Shown: positions 58,061-64,000 of the stretch, in pieces
Layout: each line of letters begins with the position of its first letter
How positions within the stretch are numbered: the stretch's first letter is position 1
NCBI GenBank assembly: GCA_020637595.1
Contig: JACKKE010000004.1
Coordinates: 186,001 to 250,000 of the forward strand
DNA from: Rhodobacter sp.
Lineage (GTDB): Bacteria > Pseudomonadota > Alphaproteobacteria > Rhodobacterales > Rhodobacteraceae
DNA: 64,000 nucleotides
Direction: 5' to 3'
Translations under genes and position numbers: made by a program
Notes under the pieces: model-generated
Seen by the model: only the letters and a program-made list of their open reading frames with translations
Databases searched by the model: none
What the model was told of the DNA's origin: nothing

Positions 58061-59089
58061 TCAGTGGCGCGGGATCGCCTGCAGCGTCGACCATTCCCCA
58101 ACGGTTGCCATGTAGCTGCGCAGCGAGTCCAGCGCCTCGGCAAAGAGCGGGTCGTTCTGCGCCTGCTCGTCCAGAACCGCATTGGCGTTTTCCTGCAACG
58201 CGGCCAGCACCGGGTCGGGGAAGCGGCGGATCTCGGTGCCGGCAGCGCGGATTTCGGCGATGGCGGCAGCTTGCGAGTTGATCTGGTCGGCCAGGTTATA
58301 GGTGATGTTGGCGCGGCAGGCATCCAGCATGATCTGCTGGGTCTCTTCGCCCAGACCGTTCCAGACATCCATGTTGATGATGATCGAATCCCACGACGAG
58401 GGCTGGTGCCAGCCGGGGAAGTAGTAGTAGCGCGAAACCCGCTGGAACCCCATGCCGACATCCAGCGACGGCGCCGAGAATTCCGCCGCATCGATACGCC
58501 CGGTTTCCAGGCTGAGATAGATCTCGCCCGCGGGGACCGTCTGGGTGTTCGCGCCCATCCGCGCCAGCGTCAGCCCGCCCAGACCGGCGATGCGCATGTT
58601 CAGGCCGTTGAAGTCCTCGGGCGAGCCGATCTCGCGGTTGAACCAGCCGCCGCCTTCCGAGATGACCAGATGGCAGGGCAGGAAATGCACGTTGAACGGA
58701 TCATAGGCGCGCTGGATGATCTCCATCCCGCCGCCGTAGAACATCCAGCCCAGCGCGGTGTCGGGATCGGGGCCAAAGGGCATCGAGCCGACGATATTGG
58801 CAACCGGGATCTGCTGCGCCCAGTAGCCGCTCCAGTCAAAGCCCATGTCCAGCGCGCCCGAGCTGACGGCACCGAAAACCTCAAAGCCGGGAACGAAATC
58901 GCCCGCGCCGTGGACCTCGATCTGCACATCGCCGCCGGTCATCTCGCTGACGAGCGCGGCGAAATGCTGCGGGCTCGGCCCGATCGACGGAACCGTCAGG
59001 CCAAAGGTGCTTTGCAGCGTGAACGTCCCGGCGGACGCCATGCTGGTGGAAAACAGAAGCGCGGCCGCAGCCGTGGAAAACTTGGTCAT
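58061..59089 (-). CDS. TRAP transporter solute-binding protein (DctP)
   Basis: A 342-residue periplasmic protein with a 20-residue signal peptide (MASA|GTF). DctP-type features are TLQSTFGLTVPSIGPSPQHF, GALDMGFDWSGYW and FNGLNMRIAGLGG. Arg166 in that last motif is the conserved carboxylate-binding arginine, so the solute should carry a carboxylate. It begins an operon dctP-dctQ-dctM-old yellow enzyme-EthD and has the near-palindrome at 59171-59187, 82 bp upstream. Confidence 0.94.
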   Translation of the reverse strand: MTKFSTAAAALLFSTSMASAGTFTLQSTFGLTVPSIGPSPQHFAALVSEMTGGDVQIEVHGAGDFVPGFEVFGAVSSGALDMGFDWSGYWAQQIPVANIVGSMPFGPDPDTALGWMFYGGGMEIIQRAYDPFNVHFLPCHLVISEGGGWFNREIGSPEDFNGLNMRIAGLGGLTLARMGANTQTVPAGEIYLSLETGRIDAAEFSAPSLDVGMGFQRVSRYYYFPGWHQPSSWDSIIINMDVWNGLGEETQQIMLDACRANITYNLADQINSQAAAIAEIRAAGTEIRRFPDPVLAALQENANAVLDEQAQNDPLFAEALDSLRSYMATVGEWSTLQAIPRH

Positions 59090-59650
59090 GTTGGGTCTCC
59101 TCCCTCTCGCCGGGCCGCGGAATCAGATTCGTGACACACCCCTTCGCAGCGTGCCGATGCCCGCAATATGGTTAGCAATTAGCGAACATGATAGCAATGG
59201 TATAATCCAGAGCGGGGCGATTTTGCCCGAATTCACCCCGGCCAGGCCAGCCGCTGCAGTGACGCCGAGGCCAAAAGCGCGGCATTGTCAGGGCCTTGCA
59301 CGGCTCCTGGTGCGCAACCACGACGAAAGAGGAAGCGCGGCGACTATGACCCGACCCGGCGGCCTCGAAGCGATACAGACCCGCGATGGCCTGAAACCCT
59401 CCCGGGCGTGAAAATCCCGGGGCCTTGGCGGGGCGGCCCCGACCAGACATCCGGCCTGAAGCGGGTCGCCCCCGGTTCGGCATGGGACCCAACCGCAGGC
59501 CAGCCCCCGATCCGAAGCGCAAGCCCCGCGTGTTTCCGGTTTACCGATGCCGGGGCGGTCGCTAAGCTTTCTGCACGCATTGATTTAACAGCTTCCGCCC
59601 GGGATCGTCCGCGATTGCACGGGCCGTTTCGATTGGTTCAGGAGGGTTGA
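59090..59650. other. Divergent intergenic region between TRAP operon and RCC1-like gene
   Basis: It is 561 bp. The part near the TRAP operon carries site C (59171-59187) and AT-rich promoter-like sequence up to about 59215. From 59220 to 59600 it is GC-rich with only short, unconvincing frames. The end has AGGAGGG immediately before the RCC1-like gene. Confidence 0.55.
59171..59187. promoter_or_regulatory. Candidate IclR-type operator, site C
   Basis: GTTAGC-AATTA-GCGAAC is a 17-bp near-palindrome 82 bp upstream of dctP. It fits TTnGYnAnTARCnAA, shared with sites A (48051) and B (52110). Confidence 0.55.
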
Positions 59651-60880
59651 ATGAACGCAGGGTTACTGCTCAGATCACTGCTGGTGATTGCAACACTGAT
59701 GGGCGGCCCCGGCCTTGCCCAGGTGCAAGACCCGGTTGCGGAGTCCCAACAGGCGCTTCTGGCGCCGGTGACAGCGGATGGCGGCGTCAGGTCGGTCGCC
59801 GGCGGCTATGGCCACAGCTGCGCGGTCAGTGGGCGGGGCAATGTCTGGTGCTGGGGTTACAACCAGTTCGGCCAGCTAGGCATCGGCACCACCGAGAGTC
59901 ACCAGACACCGCAGCGCGTGGTCATCAATGGCGAGGTGGTGTCGGTCGGCCTCGGCTCGGTGTTCACCTGTGCGCTGACCACCGAGGGCGAGGTCTATTG
60001 CTGGGGCTACAACAATCATGGCGAGCTGGGGGATTCGACCTATACAGGCCGCTTGTCGCCGACCCGGGTCGCCTTTCCGCGCAGCAACATCCGGTCGCTG
60101 GCCGTCGGCACCTCGCATGCCTGCGCCATCGATTCCCGGGGGCGCCTGTGGTGCTGGGGCAACAACGTCCAGGCACAACTCGGTGACGGCACGGTCCTCG
60201 ATCGCACCACCCCGGCCCGCGTGTCGGGAATCCCCGGACCGATCACCGCGGTCAGCGCCGGATACTGGCACACCTGCGCGCTGGCCCGTCAGGGGCGGGC
60301 CTGGTGCTGGGGTTCGAACTTCCGGGGGCAACTGGGCATCGATTCGATGGTCTCGCAGCGCCGGCCGGTGCGGGTCGTCGGTCTGGGCCGCGACAACCTG
60401 GCCATCGACGTCGGCGGGCACACCAGCTGCGCCATCGACCGCCGCAATTTCCTGCTGTGCTGGGGGGCCAACGACACCGGGCAACTGGGCGTCGGCACCA
60501 CCGAACTGTCGCTGGTGCCGCAGCGGGTTTCCGGCACGCGGTTCCGGTCGGTGTCGGTGGGGAACTCGTCGCTGACCGGTGCCTGGGCCACCACCTGCGC
60601 GGTGACCCGGCGTGGCAGCGGCTATTGCTGGGGGCTCAATGACCACGGGCAGCTGGGCATCGGCACGACGGACAATGCATCGCTGCCGCAACGGATCTCG
60701 GGGCTGGGGTCCGACATCCGGTCCTTTGCCGTCGCCAATAACGGCGTGCACACGTGCGGCATCAACGGCTCGGGCGTTGCCTTTTGCTGGGGCAGCAACG
60801 CTTTCGGCCAGCTGGGCGACGGCACGACCACCGACCAGCCGACGCCCAACCGCGTGCAAGGGCGCCTGCACACCCGCTGA
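59651..60880 (+). CDS. Secreted seven-bladed RCC1-like beta-propeller with a cysteine pair per blade
   Basis: A 409-residue protein with a signal peptide 1-23 (GLA|QVQ). Seven RCC1-type repeats of about 50 residues follow, each with C-A-x-x-x-x-G-x-x-x-C-W-G-x-N-x-x-G-Q-L-G. The cysteine pairs are 57/67, 107/117, 158/168, 209/219, 260/270, 316/326 and 369/379. The spacing is exactly ten residues in every blade, predicting seven disulfides in an exported propeller. It has no catalytic domain; a binding or scaffold role is likely. It has a strong ribosome site (AGGAGGG, 7 nt) and is monocistronic. Confidence 0.9.
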   Translation: MNAGLLLRSLLVIATLMGGPGLAQVQDPVAESQQALLAPVTADGGVRSVAGGYGHSCAVSGRGNVWCWGYNQFGQLGIGTTESHQTPQRVVINGEVVSVGLGSVFTCALTTEGEVYCWGYNNHGELGDSTYTGRLSPTRVAFPRSNIRSLAVGTSHACAIDSRGRLWCWGNNVQAQLGDGTVLDRTTPARVSGIPGPITAVSAGYWHTCALARQGRAWCWGSNFRGQLGIDSMVSQRRPVRVVGLGRDNLAIDVGGHTSCAIDRRNFLLCWGANDTGQLGVGTTELSLVPQRVSGTRFRSVSVGNSSLTGAWATTCAVTRRGSGYCWGLNDHGQLGIGTTDNASLPQRISGLGSDIRSFAVANNGVHTCGINGSGVAFCWGSNAFGQLGDGTTTDQPTPNRVQGRLHTR

Positions 60881-60917
60881 GGGGCCGGCACGCTGCCGGT
60901 TCCCACGACAAAACGCG

Positions 60918-60946
60918 GCGGGCGCGGCCCTGACGGCCTCGCCCGC
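60918..60946 (-). terminator. Terminator candidate downstream of the second sulfatase
   Basis: GCGGGC/GCCCGC and GGCC/GGCC form an interrupted 10-bp stem with a 2x2 mismatch and a 5-nt loop. On the - strand GCGTTTTG follows, so termination of the sulfatase transcript is plausible. It lies between convergent genes. Confidence 0.45.
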
Positions 60947-60957
60947 GCGCTCCGCCG

Positions 60958-62541
60958 CTACCAGTAACCGATCTTCACGCCCATCTCGTCGACCCGCCGA
61001 TCCATCGCGCTGATCGCCGTGTTGGTCATCGTCACCCGGTTCTTGCGGCTCATCAGCCGGTCCATCAACCGCGCCGCCATCTCGGCCCGAACATCGGCCA
61101 GCGCCGGATCCGCGCCGCGGTCGTCGAGTTCGTCCGGGTCGGCCTGCAGGTCGAAAAGCTGCGGTCGGAAGCCACGGAAATGGACGTATTTCCAGCGTTC
61201 CGTGCGGATCATGTAGCCGCGCGCTGCGTCCGCGGCGACATCCAGGACATGCCCCGCGTGATAGGCGGCATAGTCGATCTCGGAGAACACATCGTCACGC
61301 CAGTCGTCCGGGGTCTCGCCGTGCAGGAGCGGCAGCAACGAGCGCCCCTCGAGCCGGTGCATCGGCAGGTCCATCCCGCAGGCGTCAAGAAAGGTCGGCA
61401 CCAGGTCGATTGCCTCGACCATCGCCGTGCTGCGGGTGCCACGTGTGGCGTCGGCCGCGGGGCGCGGATCGACGACGATCATCGGCACCCGGACCGAGCA
61501 TTCATGGAACAGCTCTTTTTCACCCATCCAGTGATCGCCCAGATAGTCGCCATGATCCGAAGTAAAGACGATCATCGTGTCGTCCATCCGCCCCGTCTCG
61601 CGCAGATGGGCAAAGAGCCGGCCCAAATGGTCGTCGATCTGCTTGATCAGACCCATATACGCCGGCAGCACCGTCTCGCGCACCTCATCCCGGGCAAAGG
61701 TCTGGCCCACGCGCGACTCCATGAAGGCCCGTTGCACGGGGTGGGCACTGTCCCATTCGGCGGCGGCGCGCACCGGGGGGAGGAAGCTCTCGGGCCCATA
61801 CATGTCGTGATAGGGGGCGGGGGCGATATAGGGCCAGTGCGGCTTGATGAAGCTCAGGTGGCACAGCCACGGGCTATCGCCGCACGCGTCGATAAAGACG
61901 ATGGCCCGGTCGGTCATATAGGCGGTTTCGGAGTGCTCCTCGGCCACCCGCGCGGGCAGGTTCGAATACCGCAAATCCCATCCTGACAGGATCTCGCCCC
62001 CCGGTCCCTCGGCCGAATTGGCCCAGCTGTCCCAGGGGTTCTCGCCGTCATACCCCTTGTCGCGCAGCCAGTCGTTATAGCGCAGCGTCTTGCCAAGCTG
62101 ACGCATCAGCGGCGTCGGGTGCAGCCCGTCGTCGCGCTCGAAGGGCTCGAAACCGGGTTCGGCGACCACCGCACTCAGCTCGGTATCGCGGCGCAGGCCC
62201 AGACGCGCCATTGCCTCGGTATCGGCGTGCAGATGGGTCTTGCCGACCACCGCCGTCCGCACCCCGTGCGGCCGCAGATAGTCCCCCAGCGCCAGTTCCC
62301 CGATCGGCAAGGGCACGTTGTTCCAGGTCGCGCCATGACTGAAGGCCGTGCGCCCGGTATAGAACGAGGCGCGCGACGGGCCGCAGACCGGCGACTGCAC
62401 ATAGGCACGCTCGAACTGCACGCCGCGGCTGGCCAGCCAGTCGATGTTCGGCGTGTGCAGATGGGGATGGCCATAGCAGCTCAGGTAGTCCCAGCGCAGC
62501 TGGTCGGCCATGATGAACAGGATGTTGCGGATCGAAGCCAT
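60958..62541 (-). CDS. Sulfatase family hydrolase (second copy)
   Basis: A 527-residue alkaline-phosphatase-superfamily enzyme without a signal peptide. It has the canonical formylglycine motif Cys53-Gly-Pro-Ser-Arg57 (SPVCGPSRASFYTGR), metal ligands Asp13/Gln14 (IMADQLRWDYLSC) and the distal FTSDHGDYLGDH. It resembles arylsulfatase/phosphonate monoester hydrolase members. It is 3 bp downstream of the dctM stop, so it is cotranslated with a TRAP transporter. It shares overall plan with the sulfatase at 27763, but the two differ widely in sequence. Confidence 0.92.
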   Translation of the reverse strand: MASIRNILFIMADQLRWDYLSCYGHPHLHTPNIDWLASRGVQFERAYVQSPVCGPSRASFYTGRTAFSHGATWNNVPLPIGELALGDYLRPHGVRTAVVGKTHLHADTEAMARLGLRRDTELSAVVAEPGFEPFERDDGLHPTPLMRQLGKTLRYNDWLRDKGYDGENPWDSWANSAEGPGGEILSGWDLRYSNLPARVAEEHSETAYMTDRAIVFIDACGDSPWLCHLSFIKPHWPYIAPAPYHDMYGPESFLPPVRAAAEWDSAHPVQRAFMESRVGQTFARDEVRETVLPAYMGLIKQIDDHLGRLFAHLRETGRMDDTMIVFTSDHGDYLGDHWMGEKELFHECSVRVPMIVVDPRPAADATRGTRSTAMVEAIDLVPTFLDACGMDLPMHRLEGRSLLPLLHGETPDDWRDDVFSEIDYAAYHAGHVLDVAADAARGYMIRTERWKYVHFRGFRPQLFDLQADPDELDDRGADPALADVRAEMAARLMDRLMSRKNRVTMTNTAISAMDRRVDEMGVKIGYW

Positions 62542-62544
62542 GTC

Positions 62545-63840
62545 TTACCTCACCAGCATGGGCAGCGCCGTAGCGATCGGCGGCAGCAGAAGGATCAGTG
62601 CCAGCGCCACGAAAAGCGCGCCGACATAGGGCATGACTCCGCGGAACACGGCGCCCAGCCCGACATCGGGCAGCACCGATTTCACCACAAAGACGTTCAT
62701 CCCGATCGGCGGGGTCAGCAGGCCGATCTCGGCCACCAGGATCACCAGGATACCGAACCAGATCATGTCCACCTGGGCCGCGAACAGCGCCGGGATGAAC
62801 ATCGGCACCAGCAGCACCAGAATGCCCATCGCCTCGAACACCATGCCCATCACCAGCGCCAGCAGCAGCACGAACAGCACCACATGCATGCCGCTCAACT
62901 GATGCGAGACGACAAACCGCAAGATGGCGATCGGCAGGCCCGAAAGGTTGACGAACTGGGTAAACACCAGCGCGCCGAACAGGACGGCAAAGATCTTGGC
63001 GGTCAGCACCACCGTCTCGGCCAGCGCCGCGCGCCACTCGGCCAGACTGCGCAGCCGGCCCCGCAGCATGGCGATGCTCGCCGCGCCGGTGGCGCCGATG
63101 CCCGAAGCCTCGGTCGCGGTGAAGATCCCGCCATAGATCCCGCCCAGCACCAGCACGAACAGCGCCACCACCGGCCAGACACCGGTGCCACCGCCCGTGG
63201 GTGCGGGTTCGATCCCGGCCGAGGGCTCGGGCGCCAGGGCGGGGTTGAAGAACAGCTGCACGCGGATCGTCAGCATGAACAGTGCCATCAACAACAGTCC
63301 CGGCAGGATCCCCGCGATGAACAACTGGCCCACATCCTGTTCGGCAATCAGCCCATAGGCCACCAGCGGCACCGAGGGCGGGATCATGATCCCCAGCGTG
63401 CCCCCGGCGGCAATCGTGCCGCTGCCGATGGAATCGCTATAGCCATGCTGGCGCATCGACGGCATCGCCACCTTGGTCATCGTCGCCGCCGTGGCCAGGG
63501 TCGAGCCCGACACTGCCGCGAACCCGCCGCAGGACAGCACCGTCGAATAGGCCAGCCCGCCGCGCAATCGACCGAAACGCCGGTTGGCGGCCGAGAACAG
63601 GTCGGAACTGATGTCCGAGCGATAGATGAACACCCCCATCAGCACGAACAGCGGAATCACCGAAAGCCCGTAATTCATCGCGTCATGGCTGACCTGCTGG
63701 CCCACCATCGTCAGGCTGGCATCAAAGCCACGCAGCAGGCCATAGCCGACATACCCGACGAGCAGGGTGGCAAAGCCCACCGGCGCGCCGAGAAAACACA
63801 ACAGCAGCAGCACCGCGAACCCGGTCAGTGCGATGGTCAT
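62545..63840 (-). CDS. TRAP transporter large permease (DctM, second system)
   Basis: A 431-residue permease with DctM signatures LLCFLGAPVGFATLLVGYVG, SVIPLFVLMGVFIYRSDISS and AAGGTLGIMIPPSVPLVAYG, and about 12 hydrophobic helices. The start has GGAGGAG 7 nt upstream, inside the end of the small-permease gene. It forms an operon with dctQ upstream (3-bp gap) and a sulfatase downstream. The matching DctP should lie beyond the window. Confidence 0.95.
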   Translation of the reverse strand: MTIALTGFAVLLLLCFLGAPVGFATLLVGYVGYGLLRGFDASLTMVGQQVSHDAMNYGLSVIPLFVLMGVFIYRSDISSDLFSAANRRFGRLRGGLAYSTVLSCGGFAAVSGSTLATAATMTKVAMPSMRQHGYSDSIGSGTIAAGGTLGIMIPPSVPLVAYGLIAEQDVGQLFIAGILPGLLLMALFMLTIRVQLFFNPALAPEPSAGIEPAPTGGGTGVWPVVALFVLVLGGIYGGIFTATEASGIGATGAASIAMLRGRLRSLAEWRAALAETVVLTAKIFAVLFGALVFTQFVNLSGLPIAILRFVVSHQLSGMHVVLFVLLLALVMGMVFEAMGILVLLVPMFIPALFAAQVDMIWFGILVILVAEIGLLTPPIGMNVFVVKSVLPDVGLGAVFRGVMPYVGALFVALALILLLPPIATALPMLVR

Positions 63841-63843
63841 GGT

Positions 63844-64000
63844 TTACTCCTCCACGCCATGAGATGCAGACCCGCTGCCGCCGATTGCCAATGCCAGGGC
63901 CAGCAGCGCGAATCCGAGCAACGACAGCCCGGCCATCACGCCCACCACCCAGGCCAGCGGCACCTGCAGCACGACGCTGGTGCTGCCGCGCGAAGCGGCG
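63844..64000 (-). CDS. TRAP transporter small permease (DctQ, second system; partial)
   Basis: The last 51 codons are in the window: a hydrophobic helix (LAWVVGVMAGLSLLGFALLA) preceded by LQVPL and a short polar tail ending SHGVEE. This is the typical C-terminal helix of DctQ proteins. Its position 3 bp upstream of dctM supports the call. The N-terminus is outside the window. Confidence 0.8.
   Translation of the reverse strand, partial: AASRGSTSVVLQVPLAWVVGVMAGLSLLGFALLALALAIGGSGSASHGVEE

Noticed and set aside
59285..59650. A 121-codon open frame ahead of the RCC1-like gene
   Set aside because: No signal, no domain and no ribosome site; it runs into the start of the real gene in another frame.

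Overview
The window is about 64 kb of GC-rich chromosome from an alphaproteobacterium, almost certainly of the Rhodobacteraceae (Roseobacter/Paracoccus-like). The reasons are the gene complement (branched-chain ABC, TRAP and TTT uptake operons next to catabolic enzymes), the sucC-sucD-sucA-sucB-lpdA block and the tRNA-Ile2(CAT) form. There is no insertion sequence, phage or CRISPR array. It is a mosaic of housekeeping genes and accessory catabolic blocks.

1-16 kb is housekeeping and single genes: a partial MoxR ATPase, a DUF1285 protein, YjbR-like protein, an RluE-type pseudouridine synthase, a fluoroacetate-dehalogenase-like hydrolase, polA, a pirin, a zinc-finger protein, an orphan ABC ATPase, a secreted S8 protease, an MFS transporter, mtaB-dapF, a secreted cysteine-rich repeat protein and a ketopantoate-reductase-like gene.

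16.4-27.7 kb is one co-directional + strand block. It has a TetR regulator, a NicX-like ring-cleaving dioxygenase, a CoxG-like protein, a three-subunit molybdenum hydroxylase (FAD, 2Fe-2S and Mo subunits), a formamidase-like alpha/beta hydrolase and a complete LivKHMGF-type importer. I read it as a self-contained uptake and degradation operon for an N-heteroaromatic (pyridine-type) compound. This is the strongest candidate for a new system.

27.8-33.4 kb (- strand) is a LysR regulator, a tripartite tricarboxylate transporter (tctB, tctA, tctC) and a sulfatase. tRNA-Cys and a membrane-type dipeptidase follow.

34.8-43.9 kb (- strand) is the TCA-cycle block sucC-lipoprotein-sucD-sucA-sucB-MAPEG-lpdA. 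It faces a divergent MFS gene across a promoter region carrying three TGTGATCA boxes exactly 21 bp apart. purM-purN, a small membrane protein and tRNA-Ile2(CAT) follow.

48-59 kb is a second catabolic island. It has an SDR plus a ketosteroid-dehydrogenase-like flavoprotein, an MBL-fold protein with a degenerate metal motif, tandem IclR regulators, and a TRAP transporter-old yellow enzyme-EthD operon. Three intergenic regions in this island share a 17-bp near-palindrome, which suggests one IclR regulon.

59.6-64 kb has a secreted seven-bladed RCC1-like propeller with a C-x9-C pair in every blade, then a second sulfatase coupled to a TRAP transporter that runs off the window end. A short interspersed element (GC hairpin plus GTATTTnnGGCAAGATGAA-like sequence) recurs between genes.
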